NCBI RefSeq assembly: GCF_018408855.1
Contig: NZ_AP024323.1
Location: 806,001 to 870,000, forward strand
Direction: 5' to 3'
From: Caballeronia sp. NK8
Lineage (GTDB): Bacteria; Pseudomonadota; Gammaproteobacteria; Burkholderiales; Burkholderiaceae
Length of the DNA: 64,000 bases
In this document: piece after piece, positions 1 through 8,618 of the stretch
How positions within the stretch are numbered: the first letter of the stretch is position 1
Layout of the letters: the number at the start of each line of letters is the position of its first letter
Position numbers and translations under genes: made by a program
The notes under the pieces: generated by a model
The model's input: only the letters and a program-made list of their open reading frames with translations
Told to the model about the DNA's origin: nothing
Databases searched by the model: none

Positions 1-40
1 CTTCCGATGTGTTGGGTGGTTGCTGCTACGCCAACATCGT

Positions 41-64
41 CTGTCGGTTGGCATCCAACTGATG
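41..64. promoter_or_regulatory. Candidate upstream activator site of GG-peptide gene 1
   Basis: Imperfect dyad TGTCGGTTGG-CAT-CCAACTGATG with a perfect GTTGG/CCAAC centre. Its centre lies about 120 bp upstream of the -12 element of the sigma-54 promoter at 159-174, a normal enhancer distance. The 9-mer CTGTCGGTT recurs upstream of the second peptide gene (13621-13629). Role as the binding site of the sigma-54 activator encoded at 2026-3339 is inference. Confidence 0.4.
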
Positions 65-140
65 CGGCTGTGTGATAGCCGATCCGAGGAGCGATGAATC
101 CGGCCGAAAGCCCGCGCAATCGGCCAATGGTCGAAAAGCG

Positions 141-157
141 CCGGCATGGGATGCCGG
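141..157. repeat. Short inverted repeat abutting the -24 element
   Basis: CCGGCAT-GGG-ATGCCGG, seven-base arms with a three-base spacer. It ends one base before the -24 side of the sigma-54 promoter. It could be a binding site that modulates polymerase access; no known regulator is recognised. Confidence 0.35.
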
Positions 158-158
158 T

Positions 159-174
159 CGGCATGAGCCTTGCA
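159..174 (+). promoter_or_regulatory. Sigma-54 (-24/-12) promoter of GG-peptide gene 1
   Basis: CGGCATGAGCCTTGCA matches the consensus TGGCACGNNNNTTGCA with only two substitutions. GG and GC are exactly 12 bases apart (g160-g161 and g172-c173). Predicted transcription start is near 185, giving a 35-base leader to the ATG at 220. A sigma-54 activator is encoded in the same locus. Confidence 0.75.
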
Positions 175-219
175 TTAAGTCCGTGCGTCCTGCCTGCAGG
201 CATTCACGGAGAAACCGAC

Positions 220-546
220 ATGTGCGCTCTCACCGTCACCGATCTTCATTACGACCGCGAGCTGGATCACGCGGCGATGTCGGCCATCAACGGCGGAGGC
301 GGCGCGCCATGGGTCTACGGCTGGATCACGCCGTATGTCGATCGCCCGTCGGGCGGCGCGGGCGGCGGCGCTGTCGTGAATCTCATCGACGTTACGAACA
401 ACATCTATGAGGTCACCAACAACGTCACCAACATCACGGTCGGCCAGATGATCAACCAGTTCCAGAACGTCGCGGTCAGCAACACCGGCAACGGCGCGAC
501 GCTCACGGTCAATCCGAACTCAGTGGCGGGAAACCGCGCGGGCTGA
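220..546 (+). CDS. Double-glycine leader peptide precursor 1 (probable C39/ABC-exported peptide)
   Basis: The 108 aa product begins with a 26-residue leader ending ELDHAAMSAINGG, the EL...M.xI.GG pattern cut by C39 peptidases. The leader shares 14 of 26 positions with the second precursor at 13114-13413. The 82-residue core has no Cys, so no lanthionine or disulfide chemistry is expected. It is rich in Asn (13), Gly, Val and Thr, with a VTNN repeat-like stretch that could favour beta-rich assembly. The ATG at 220 is preceded by GGAGA; an in-frame start at 94 would add a long unnatural N-terminus. It is driven by the sigma-54 promoter at 159-174, and the PP2C gene follows 105 bp downstream. 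Export by the transporter at 3336-6395 is inferred from the cleavage motif and shared locus. Function of the mature peptide is unknown. Confidence 0.82.
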   Translation: MCALTVTDLHYDRELDHAAMSAINGGGGAPWVYGWITPYVDRPSGGAGGGAVVNLIDVTNNIYEVTNNVTNITVGQMINQFQNVAVSNTGNGATLTVNPNSVAGNRAG

Positions 547-651
547 TCGGTGCACATCAAGATTCGTTTCGCGCGCGGGTTGGGTCACAATGGGCGGGAC
601 CGTCCGCAACAGTCGCCCGACGCCGCGCCATCCAGCATTCCGGAGGTTGCC

Positions 652-1422
652 ATGACCTTCAGCACCGAGTTTCGATGGACCTCCGCCGCCCGCACCGACA
701 CCGGCTGCGTGCGGCAGATCAACGAAGACGCGCTGCTCGATGCGCCCGAGCGCGGCCTGTGGGCCGTGGCGGACGGCATGGGCGGCCATGCGGTCGGCGA
801 CCTGGCGAGCCGGATGGTCATCGAGAGTCTCGCGAAGGTGTCGCCCGCGGGCGATCTGGCGGGCGTCATCGCCGATGCCCGCACGCGGCTTCTCGATGTG
901 AACGAACGGCTACGCCTGGAGGCGGCGCGGCGCCAGGTTTCGCGTATCGGCAGCACGGTGGTGCTGCTCGTGGCGCGCGACGGCGCGTGCGGTTACGTGT
1001 GGGCCGGCGACAGCCGTATTTATCTGCTCCGGCAGGGACGGCTGATGCAGCTCACGCGCGATCACAGTCATGTCGAGGAACTGAAGGCGCGCGGGCAACT
1101 GACGGCCGAGGAAGCGCTGCATCATCCGGCGCAGCATCTGATCACGCGCGCGGTCGGCGCGCTCGACATTCTCGAACTCGACGAGAACACGTTCACCCTG
1201 AACGATGGCGATACGTTTCTGCTATGCAGCGACGGGTTGTCGAATGAGGTGAGCGAAGCGGAGATGGCGAGCGAACTCGCGCCCGGCAATTGCGAGACGG
1301 CGGCGCAGAAGTTGTTGGAGATCGCCCTGGCGCGAGGCGGACGCGACAATATTTCGGTGGTTGTTGCGCATGCGGAGGATTTGATGGCGTCGGACAAGAC
1401 GCAGGTGAATCCGTCGATTTAA
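652..1422 (+). CDS. PP2C-family Ser/Thr protein phosphatase
   Basis: 256 aa, a single PP2C domain without membrane segments, so cytosolic. Metal-binding motifs are complete: NED near residue 24, VADGMGGH around 41, WAGDSR, CSDGLSNE and GGRDNIS near the C-terminus. It should hydrolyse phospho-Ser/Thr on proteins using Mn/Mg. The ATG at 652 has GGAGG eight bases upstream. It probably shares the sigma-54 transcript of the GG-peptide gene. Together with the twin-FHA protein at 8596-11208 it forms the reading and erasing half of a phospho-signalling circuit. No kinase lies in the window, so the matching kinase is presumably upstream or elsewhere. Confidence 0.9.
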   Translation: MTFSTEFRWTSAARTDTGCVRQINEDALLDAPERGLWAVADGMGGHAVGDLASRMVIESLAKVSPAGDLAGVIADARTRLLDVNERLRLEAARRQVSRIGSTVVLLVARDGACGYVWAGDSRIYLLRQGRLMQLTRDHSHVEELKARGQLTAEEALHHPAQHLITRAVGALDILELDENTFTLNDGDTFLLCSDGLSNEVSEAEMASELAPGNCETAAQKLLEIALARGGRDNISVVVAHAEDLMASDKTQVNPSI

Positions 1423-1430
1423 GTAGAGAC

Positions 1431-1688
1431 TCAGGGATGACGCCGTTGCTGAGTCTGCATGTACGCGCGCAGAAGCCGATTGATACGCGTCTGATATCCC
1501 TTTCCTTGCTGGCGAAACCATTCGAGCACGTCGGCATCCAACCGCATCGTCACGGCTTGTTTGGGCGGAACATGCAGTTCCGCCTGCTCGAAGAACGCGT
1601 CGTCGAGTTTTGGTATGTCGGAATAATCGATGTCGGCGTCCTTCATCTTCGCCAACCGGTCCCAGTCAGTTCCCGATTTCTTGCTCAT
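1431..1688 (-). CDS. brnA: BrnA-family antitoxin
   Basis: 85 aa. The C-terminal part (KQAVTMRLDADVLEWFRQQGKGYQTRIN) has the ribbon-helix-helix type sequence typical of BrnA, which neutralises BrnT and represses the operon. The ATG at 1688 overlaps the end of brnT by 23 bases, the usual toxin-first order of brnTA. It is convergent with the PP2C gene, leaving eight bases between stops. Confidence 0.85.
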   Translation of the reverse strand: MSKKSGTDWDRLAKMKDADIDYSDIPKLDDAFFEQAELHVPPKQAVTMRLDADVLEWFRQQGKGYQTRINRLLRAYMQTQQRRHP

Positions 1689-1947
1689 ATCTTTTCGCCT
1701 CGTGTCTGTCCGCTTTTCGCGCCGAGATGATACGGATCACATCCGCATATCGCTCGACATACACCACGACGCCTAATAGCTCCTTCATCCAGCCCAACGC
1801 TATCCAGCGTTCTTCTCCATACGCTTCCCGCGTATCGGGCCACGTCAACACCGGGTGATTGAATACGTCGACTGCATCTCGAAAATCGATTCCGTGCTTT
1901 CGAATGTTGGTTTGATTTTTCTTTTCATCCCATTCGAAATGCACGCA
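1666..1947 (-). CDS. brnT: BrnT-family ribonuclease toxin
   Basis: About 93 aa from the GTG at 1947. The product starts VHFEWDEKKNQTNIRKHGID, the hallmark BrnT N-terminus, and has the family's DTREAYGEERW and VVVYVER segments. BrnT is an RNase that arrests growth when free of BrnA. A TTG start at 1989 would add 14 residues without family support, so GTG is preferred. It is followed by brnA with overlap. It lies directly behind the sigma-54 regulator on the same strand, and may be a passenger stabilising this locus rather than part of its function. Confidence 0.82.
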   Translation of the reverse strand, partial: CVHFEWDEKKNQTNIRKHGIDFRDAVDVFNHPVLTWPDTREAYGEERWIALGWMKELLGVVVYVERYADVIRIISARKADRHEAKRYEQEIGN

Positions 1948-1967
1948 CCACCCGTATTGACGTTTGT

Positions 1968-1975
1968 ATGTACAT
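1968..1975. promoter_or_regulatory. Possible brnTA operator
   Basis: The perfect 8-bp palindrome ATGTACAT lies 21 bases upstream of the GTG start of brnT. BrnA is known to autoregulate its operon by binding near the promoter. Short palindromes arise by chance, so this is tentative. Confidence 0.25.
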
Positions 1976-2025
1976 TTTGCCTCCGACAAGCACGCAACGT
2001 CAACATGCTTTCGACGGCCAGGCCG

Positions 2026-3339
2026 CTACCCCTCCGCCTCCCGATTCTTCTGCGCCGCCGCCCGAAACTCCTTCGAATGCAGCCCATGCTTCTTCAAAAG
2101 CATCTGCAAATGCGACCGGTTCATCTCATACCGCCGCGCGAGTTCCGCGACCGTCCCGCCGGTTTCCTGCAAGCCCCGCTCGAGAAACGCGCGCTCCGCC
2201 TCATCGCTTGCGACGCGTTTGGCTTCCGCAAGCGAACTGGCCGTCGCGATGCCGTTGCCGCTCGCCGCCGGACCGCCCATCGCCAGCGAGAGTGATGACT
2301 TCGGGCGAATATCCACGGGCAGATGGTCGATGTCCGCCATATCGCCCGCCAGACAGGCGAGCCGGTACACCACGTTCCTCAACTCGCGAATATTCCCCGG
2401 ATAATCATAGTTGCGCAGAAAATCGCGCAGCCTCGGCGAGAGCTTCACCGGCCTGCGCTTCAACGTCGCCGCCGCTTCATCGCCGAAATAGGCGAGCAAC
2501 AGCGAAATCTCGTCGCGCCGTTCGCGCAACGCCGGCAGCGTCAGATGAATCACGCTCAGCCGATAAAACAGATCCTCGCGAAAACGCCCTTCTTCGCAGA
2601 ACTTGCGCAAGTTGCGATTCGTGGCCGCGACGATGCGCGTATCCACACCGATCGGCTCATCCGAACCCACGCGCTGAATCTCGTGCGCTTCGAGCACGCG
2701 CAACAGCTTCACCTGCCCCGACAAAGGCAACTCACCGATTTCATCGAGAAAGATGGTGCCGGTATGCGCGCTTTCGAATTTGCCCTTGCGATCGTTGGTG
2801 GCACCCGTGAACGCACCCTTGCGATGCCCAAATAATTCGGACTCCAGCAGATTATCCGGAATGGCGCCGCAGTTCACGGAAATATACGGCTTGTCCGCGC
2901 GCGAGCCGTTCGCGTGAATGACCTTCGCCATCAGTTCCTTGCCGGTGCCGCTTTCGCCGTCGATCAACACGGGCAAGTCCGTCGGCGCGGCTTTCTCGGC
3001 GATTTCCAGCGCTTCGAGCAGCTTCGGGTTATCGCCGAAGGTGCCTTCGAACACGAAGCTGCGCTCGATCAGCGCCTGCCGCCGCGCGCCTGCCGGCAGA
3101 TCGCGCTTCGGCTCCGCGGCCGCCGCCTGCACGAAACGCTCCTTGTGCGATAACTGCATGACTTCGTCGCGCAAGGTGCTCGCCTGCCGCAAGAGCTTTT
3201 CGATCTCGGGCCGTTCGAGGCGCGAGGTCCATCTGAGCGTCGAGCGCAGAATCTCGATTTTCTCGATGAGTCCCGCATACGAAATCGCCGATGTCGCTGG
3301 CGCGCTGGTATCGCTTTCCGGTTGATCGAGTATTTTCAT
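2026..3339 (-). CDS. Sigma-54-dependent transcriptional activator (bEBP)
   Basis: 437 aa. Residues 1-95 are a helical N-terminus with no recognisable receiver, GAF or PAS domain. The AAA+ domain follows (about 96-330), with Walker A GESGTGKE at 128-135, an intact GAFTGA loop at 175-180 that contacts sigma-54, and Walker B TIFLDE at 195-200. A Fis-type helix-turn-helix lies at about 390-420. The ATG overlaps the stop of the C39 exporter by 4 bases (ATGA), so it is translationally coupled to the export genes. Likely targets are the sigma-54 promoters at 159-174 and 13486-13501. How it senses a signal is not visible. Lack of a receiver suggests control through a partner, possibly the FHA/PP2C phospho-circuit. 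Confidence 0.92.
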   Translation of the reverse strand: MKILDQPESDTSAPATSAISYAGLIEKIEILRSTLRWTSRLERPEIEKLLRQASTLRDEVMQLSHKERFVQAAAAEPKRDLPAGARRQALIERSFVFEGTFGDNPKLLEALEIAEKAAPTDLPVLIDGESGTGKELMAKVIHANGSRADKPYISVNCGAIPDNLLESELFGHRKGAFTGATNDRKGKFESAHTGTIFLDEIGELPLSGQVKLLRVLEAHEIQRVGSDEPIGVDTRIVAATNRNLRKFCEEGRFREDLFYRLSVIHLTLPALRERRDEISLLLAYFGDEAAATLKRRPVKLSPRLRDFLRNYDYPGNIRELRNVVYRLACLAGDMADIDHLPVDIRPKSSLSLAMGGPAASGNGIATASSLAEAKRVASDEAERAFLERGLQETGGTVAELARRYEMNRSHLQMLLKKHGLHSKEFRAAAQKNREAEG

Positions 3340-6300
3340 GCTGCGCTCAGTTGCTTTTGCACGAGTTGGTAGTACATGCCCTTTCGCGCGACGAGTTCGT
3401 CGTGCTTGCCCTGCTCGACGATCCCGCCTTCGTACAGCACGAGAATCTTGTCGGCGCGCATGATCGTCGACAGCCGGTGCGCGATGATCACCGCCGTGCG
3501 CCCCTTCAATATCTCCTGCATGTTGCCGAGAATATTGCTTTCCGATTGTGTATCGAGCGCGGAGGTCGCTTCATCGAACACGAGCAGACGCGGGTCGTGA
3601 TAGAGCGCGCGCGCGATGCATAGCCGCTGAATCTGTCCGCCCGAAAGGCCCACGCCGCGCTCGCCCACCACTTGCTCATAACCTAGCGGCATCTTCGCGA
3701 TGAACGCGTGCGCGTCGGCCATCTTCGCCACTTCCTCGATGCGCCTTCTGTCCGGCGCTTCATCGCCGCTCGCGATGTTCTCCGCGATCGTGCCCGAGAA
3801 CAGCAGATTGCTCTGCATCACATAGCCGATCTGCGCGCGAAAGAAGCCTTTATCGACGACGTTGATATCGTAGCCATCGACCGTCATCTTGCCTTCGCTC
3901 GGCGCGTAGAAGCCGACGAGCAGTTTCGCGAGCGTCGTCTTGCCCGAGCCGCTGCGCCCGACGATCGCGATCAGTTCGCCCGGCCTGATATCGAAGCTGA
4001 TGTTCTCCAGCACGTAAGGCGCATCGCCTTCGCCATATCGGAAGTACACGCCGTTGAAGCTGATATCGCCCTGCAGGTCGGGCAGCATCACGCGCTGCTG
4101 CATGTCCTCGGGCTTCTGTTCCGGCTCGATGTCGAGCACGTCGCCGAGCCGCTCCATCGCGACGCCCGCGTCGTTCAGCAGGCTCCACAAGTTGATGAGC
4201 CCCATCAGCGGCGCAAGCACGCTGCCCATGTAGGCATTGAACGCGATCAGTTGCCCGATGGTGAGTTCGCGCGCGAGCACGAGATTCGCACCGACCCACA
4301 GCACGCCGATGGTCGTCGCCGCATTCAGCACCTGGCTGCACAGGCCCACCGCGATATTGAAGCGTTGCGACTTGTATTGCACTTCCAGCGACTTCGCGTA
4401 CTTCTTCTCCCACTTCAGGCGCACCGGCCGTTCGATGCCCATGCCCTTGACCGTCTCCACGCCGCCGAGCGCTTCCATCAGATAGGAACGCGCGTCCGTG
4501 CCTGCCGAGAACGTCTCGCGCGCGTTCTGCTTGATGCGCGGTGTCGCGACGATGGTGAGCACCATCATCGGAATCACGAACGCGATCAGCAGCAACGTGA
4601 GCTTCACGTTGTAGAGGAACATGATCGTGAAGTAGATGAAGATCATAAGCAGGTTCAGCACGGTCGACACCGTCGATTCCGTGAGGAACGCGCGGATCGT
4701 GTGATTCTCCTGAAAGCGCGCGAACACGTCGCCGGTCTTGCGCTTCGCGAAGAAGCCGAACGGCAGCGAGAACGTGTGCCTGAAAAATTGCGACATCATC
4801 GCGAAGTCCATGTTGCGGACCATGAAGTTCGCGAGGTAGGCGCGTATCGTCGTCATCAGTTGCGTGAACGCGCTCGCGATCACGAGCCCGAAGATCAGCA
4901 CGTGCAGGAGGTTGACGTTCTGATGCACGATCACGCCGTCGAGAATGTTCTGGATGATGAGCGGCGGTATCACGCCCAGCACCTGAATGACGAAGGTCGC
5001 GAGAAAGAGATGCAGCAGGATCTTCTTGTACGGCTTCAGATAGCCGACGAAGCGCAGCCACGGCGAGCGCGACACGGCCTTCTGCGCGAGATCCTGTCCC
5101 GGCGTGAACAGCAGGCATGTACCGCTCCAGCCGCGCTCGAACTCGCCGACCGTCATCTTCCGAAAGCCGATGGCCGGATCCGCGACCCACACGTTGTCGC
5201 TCGACACGCCATAGATGATGATGTAGTGGTATCCCTCCCAATGCGCGATGAACGGCATCTCGAAGCCGCGCAGCGATTCGAACGTGCACTGCACGCCGCG
5301 CGTCGTGAAGCCGAGCGATTCCCCCGCGCGCGAAAGCGAATCGAGCGTCGCGCCGGAGGTCGTCACGTTGGCGAGCTCGCGCAGCTTGCCGAGCGTCATG
5401 TTGATGCCGTAGTGGCGGCAGATCATCGCGAGACACGCGGCGCCGCAATCCATCTCCTCGGCCTGCTCGACCCACGCAAAACGCTTGATGACGCGTTCGC
5501 CCAGCTCGGGCCTGGTGTGCAGATCGAGCATCGCGGGCAGCTTGCGGCGCTCGGCGAGCTTCTTCTGCCGCTGCAATTCGCGCTCGCTGAATCGGATGCG
5601 CTCTTCCAGCACCTCGCGCAGCTTCACGTTGCGCTCGATGATGAAATGCACCGTCTTCTCGGGAATCACGAGCAGGCGCGTATCGGCGCTCGCGATCGCG
5701 GACGCCATCTGCTCCTGACGCATCACGCAGGCTTTCTCGCCGAAGATCTCGCCGGGGCCGAGCGTCGCGATCACATGCTGCACGCCGCTCTCTTCGCGCA
5801 CGATACGCACTTCACCCTGACGCACGACATAAAGACGCCGGTCGTCGCGCGAATCCTGCTTGAGAATCTCCTTGCCTTCGGCCACGCGCTTCACGCCGAC
5901 GCTGCGCACGCATTCCTCGAGTTCCGCCTTGTCGAGCTTGCCGCGCAGATCGAACAGCTTCGCGACGAAGCCGCCCGCCGAGTTGATCGCGACATAGCTC
6001 GTGATGAACGCGAGCGCGGCCGGATTCTTCGCGATGACGGGCTCGATCGCGACGCGCGGAATATGCAGCAGTTCGGTCTTGCCGGAGGAACGCACCGACG
6101 ACTCATGGCGGTACTCGCGCAGCATGGCGATATCCGCGAAGGTCTCGCGCTCCTTCTTCACCCCCATGCTGATTTCCTTGCCGTGCTCCTCGGTGAAGAT
6201 GCGCACGGACCCCGCCTTCACGATATAGAGCCCGTCGGCCGCATCGCCCGCATTGCAGACGGTCTCGCCGAAGCCGAAGCGGCGCGACACCGCGTGCGTC

Positions 6301-6395
6301 GCCAGATGCTCGATCTCCTCGCGCGTGAAGGGCGAGAGAATCTCGACCGACGAGAGAAACTCGGCGGGCGAATCAAGGCTCGATGGAGCGTCCAT
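3336..6395 (-). CDS. cNMP-binding/C39 peptidase/ABC exporter fusion for GG-leader peptides
   Basis: 1019 aa. Two Crp-like cyclic-nucleotide-binding domains come first (about 15-135 and 145-265). A C39 peptidase follows (about 305-430) with oxyanion Gln311, catalytic Cys317 in DCGAACL, His390 in GYHYIIIYG and Asp406 in DPAIG, all present. The ABC transmembrane domain spans about 455-745. The ATPase has Walker A GRSGSGKTT at 813, LSGGQ at 917, Walker B LLVFDE at 937 and H-loop His973. It should cut GG leaders in the cytosol and export the core, with HlyD-like and TolC-like partners encoded upstream. The cNMP-C39-ABC order is known from cyanobacterial HetC-like transporters; two regulatory domains suggest gating by a small ligand. 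It starts 23 bp after the isomerase gene and overlaps the sigma-54 activator by 4 bp. Confidence 0.93.
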   Translation of the reverse strand: MDAPSSLDSPAEFLSSVEILSPFTREEIEHLATHAVSRRFGFGETVCNAGDAADGLYIVKAGSVRIFTEEHGKEISMGVKKERETFADIAMLREYRHESSVRSSGKTELLHIPRVAIEPVIAKNPAALAFITSYVAINSAGGFVAKLFDLRGKLDKAELEECVRSVGVKRVAEGKEILKQDSRDDRRLYVVRQGEVRIVREESGVQHVIATLGPGEIFGEKACVMRQEQMASAIASADTRLLVIPEKTVHFIIERNVKLREVLEERIRFSERELQRQKKLAERRKLPAMLDLHTRPELGERVIKRFAWVEQAEEMDCGAACLAMICRHYGINMTLGKLRELANVTTSGATLDSLSRAGESLGFTTRGVQCTFESLRGFEMPFIAHWEGYHYIIIYGVSSDNVWVADPAIGFRKMTVGEFERGWSGTCLLFTPGQDLAQKAVSRSPWLRFVGYLKPYKKILLHLFLATFVIQVLGVIPPLIIQNILDGVIVHQNVNLLHVLIFGLVIASAFTQLMTTIRAYLANFMVRNMDFAMMSQFFRHTFSLPFGFFAKRKTGDVFARFQENHTIRAFLTESTVSTVLNLLMIFIYFTIMFLYNVKLTLLLIAFVIPMMVLTIVATPRIKQNARETFSAGTDARSYLMEALGGVETVKGMGIERPVRLKWEKKYAKSLEVQYKSQRFNIAVGLCSQVLNAATTIGVLWVGANLVLARELTIGQLIAFNAYMGSVLAPLMGLINLWSLLNDAGVAMERLGDVLDIEPEQKPEDMQQRVMLPDLQGDISFNGVYFRYGEGDAPYVLENISFDIRPGELIAIVGRSGSGKTTLAKLLVGFYAPSEGKMTVDGYDINVVDKGFFRAQIGYVMQSNLLFSGTIAENIASGDEAPDRRRIEEVAKMADAHAFIAKMPLGYEQVVGERGVGLSGGQIQRLCIARALYHDPRLLVFDEATSALDTQSESNILGNMQEILKGRTAVIIAHRLSTIMRADKILVLYEGGIVEQGKHDELVARKGMYYQLVQKQLSAA

Positions 6396-6418
6396 GTTCT
6401 ATCGCGTTTCCGGTCGGG

Positions 6419-7171
6419 TCAGCGGGCTTCGATGACATGTTCCTGCGCGCGCGTCATCATCCATTCCTCGCGCAGCAGGCGGCGGATTTCCGCGGACACG
6501 TCTTCGTCGAGCTTGGCGGGATACTTGGCCGTCACCGCGAAGATTTCATACGACGCGCCGTCCGCCGAGACGAACGGCCCGAGCAGATCGCCCACTTCCG
6601 CGTTGAAGACTTTCGCCTCGACCTCCGGCTTCATCTGACCGCGCATCACGCGGCCGATCACGCCGCCTTCGTCGCGCGTATCGGCAAGCGAGTGCTCGCG
6701 CGCCATCTCGGCGAAGCTGTCGGGATCGTCGTTGAGATACGAGATCATCTCCTTCGCGCTGCCTTCGGTATCCAGCAGGATATGGCTCACCTCGATGCTG
6801 TCGAACTTCGGTGAATTGAGCTGGAAGTACTCTTCGACCTCGCGCGGCGTGCCGACCTTGTCGAGCATCTTCTCGTGATAGAGCGTATCGGTGATGAACA
6901 CCTCGAACTCGTCGAGACTCACGTGCAGCGCATCGAGATAGTTGTTCATGTCCGCCGCGCGATGCAGCCCGCGAATGCGGCGGAACTGATCGGCGCGATT
7001 CTGGATGTCATCGTCGCTCACGACGATGCCGGACTTCTTCGCCGCGCGCACGGTCAGCTTGTCGCGCACGAGTTGCTCGATGAGACCGTCGAACTGACCG
7101 TTCAACTTCAACAACCTGATGAATTCGCCGACGTCGACCACTTCGTCGTCGATACGCACAATCGCCGTCAT
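6419..7171 (-). CDS. SurA/PpiC-like peptidyl-prolyl isomerase of the export locus
   Basis: 250 aa. A helical SurA-N-like region (1-110) is followed by a parvulin rotamase domain (about 125-215) with the family pattern EVSHILLD...FAEMAREHS...GGVIGRV. No signal peptide is visible, so it may act on precursors in the cytosol or be exported unconventionally. The ATG at 7171 has GGAGAA seven bases upstream. An upstream in-frame start at 7207 lacks this. Position between adaptor and exporter suggests it handles the peptides before or during secretion. Similar isomerases occur next to C39 exporters in other bacteria. Confidence 0.85.
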   Translation of the reverse strand: MTAIVRIDDEVVDVGEFIRLLKLNGQFDGLIEQLVRDKLTVRAAKKSGIVVSDDDIQNRADQFRRIRGLHRAADMNNYLDALHVSLDEFEVFITDTLYHEKMLDKVGTPREVEEYFQLNSPKFDSIEVSHILLDTEGSAKEMISYLNDDPDSFAEMAREHSLADTRDEGGVIGRVMRGQMKPEVEAKVFNAEVGDLLGPFVSADGASYEIFAVTAKYPAKLDEDVSAEIRRLLREEWMMTRAQEHVIEAR

Positions 7172-7244
7172 ATCGTTCTCCGTTCGGTTCTCTGTTGAAT
7201 TGCGCATCTTGTCCGCGTTGCGGCGTTCGTGTAACCCCCCATTC

Positions 7245-8618
7245 CTATCCCGCCACGTTGCGGAACGGATCGAGCCCGAGGTCGATCAGGCGCCGCTCGC
7301 GCACCACGATCTCAGCGGTCGCCGTCATGCCGTAGCGCAGCGGATACTTCGTGTCCGCGACCTGGTACGAATCGCGATCGAGCGTCACGCGTCCTTCATA
7401 AACCGGCTGCTTCGTGCCCGGGCTCGGCTTGGTCGCGGGCGAGATGAATGCGAGGGTGCCCTCGATCACGCCGTAGCGCTGATAAGGAAACGCGTTGAAC
7501 TTGAGCTTGACGCGCTGCCCTTCACGCAGAAACGCGCGGTCGTGCTCGGCGATCTCGATCTTCAGCACCGGCTTCGCATTGGCGGGCGCGATGCCGCCGA
7601 GCGGCGTGTTCGCCTGAATCTTGTCGCCGGGCTGCGTCGAGGTCACATCGGTGATCACGCCCGAAACCGGCGCGAGAATCAGCAGAAAATTATCCTTGTC
7701 GATGTTCTCGAACTTGATGCGCGCCGCCGCGTCCGCGACCAGACGCGCGGTCTGTAGTTGCAGACGCAACTTGTCCTCGGTGCTGGCGACTTCGCGCATC
7801 GCGGCTTCGTATTGCAGGCGCAGGCTCGTCGCTTCCTGGCCGCTCGTTTCGAGTTGACGCTTGGCCTGCGTGAAATCGTGGCTCAGGCGAAAGTCCAGTT
7901 CCGCCAGGCGCGACTGCTCGACCCGATACGCGCCGTCTGCTTCGAGATACGTGTTGCGCTTCGCATCGACCTGCGTTTCCGCCACGCCGCCGCCGCCCGG
8001 CAATGCGAGCAGGCGCTGAAAGCGGTCGTACTCGACCTTGGCGGCGTCGCGCGCGCGGCGCGCGTTTTCCAGCGTGCTGCGCGCTTCCTGCAACTGCGCC
8101 TTCTGACCTTCTGCAAGTTTGCTCGTGCCTTCCGCGACGCGCTGCTGATGCTGATGCTCCTCCACGTCCATCTGATCCTTGAGCGCGGCGATGCGGCGCT
8201 CCATCAGCAGTTTCTTCTCGGGAAACTGCTTCCACTCGCGTTCGGCGTCATCGAGCTTCAGTTGCGCTTCGAGCGCATTCGTCGCCGCCTCGATCGCGCC
8301 GCGCGCATTCAGGCGCGCCACGACATCGTCCTTGCGCACGGGCTGCCCTTCGGCGATATAGAGGTCGGCGAGTTCACCATCGATCGGCGCATAGAAACGG
8401 CGCACTTCCGATTCGGGCGCGAGCGTGCCCTGCGCGCTGACCATCACGTCCGCATGGCCGACGAACGACCACACGAGCGCCGACGCGACCAGCGCCACCA
8501 TCGCGAAGACGAGGCCCTGCGTGAGCCGGGCCGGCTCGGCGGTCAGAATGGCGATGCCTTCGGCGCCGTGCTCGCCGAGCGCCTCCGACAACGACTTAAG
8601 GTGTGCGTCTCTCTTCAC
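7245..8618 (-). CDS. HlyD-family membrane fusion protein (type I secretion adaptor)
   Basis: 457 aa. A short cytosolic tail precedes one transmembrane helix (about 32-54). A lipoyl-like half motif follows (PIDGELADLYIAEGQPVRKDDVV), then a long coiled coil (about 115-300), a second half-lipoyl and a beta-barrel region ending near READ-type repeats. It bridges the inner-membrane ABC exporter and the outer-membrane TolC-like protein. The GTG start at 8618 has GGAGG eight bases upstream. The gene overlaps the FHA gene by 23 bp, indicating one operon. Confidence 0.9.
   Translation of the reverse strand: MKRDAHLKSLSEALGEHGAEGIAILTAEPARLTQGLVFAMVALVASALVWSFVGHADVMVSAQGTLAPESEVRRFYAPIDGELADLYIAEGQPVRKDDVVARLNARGAIEAATNALEAQLKLDDAEREWKQFPEKKLLMERRIAALKDQMDVEEHQHQQRVAEGTSKLAEGQKAQLQEARSTLENARRARDAAKVEYDRFQRLLALPGGGGVAETQVDAKRNTYLEADGAYRVEQSRLAELDFRLSHDFTQAKRQLETSGQEATSLRLQYEAAMREVASTEDKLRLQLQTARLVADAAARIKFENIDKDNFLLILAPVSGVITDVTSTQPGDKIQANTPLGGIAPANAKPVLKIEIAEHDRAFLREGQRVKLKFNAFPYQRYGVIEGTLAFISPATKPSPGTKQPVYEGRVTLDRDSYQVADTKYPLRYGMTATAEIVVRERRLIDLGLDPFRNVAG

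Noticed and set aside
3708..6638. A 976-codon open frame opposite the C39 exporter
   Set aside because: Arg/His/Ala-rich shadow of a high-GC gene with no domains; the exporter on the other strand has all family motifs.
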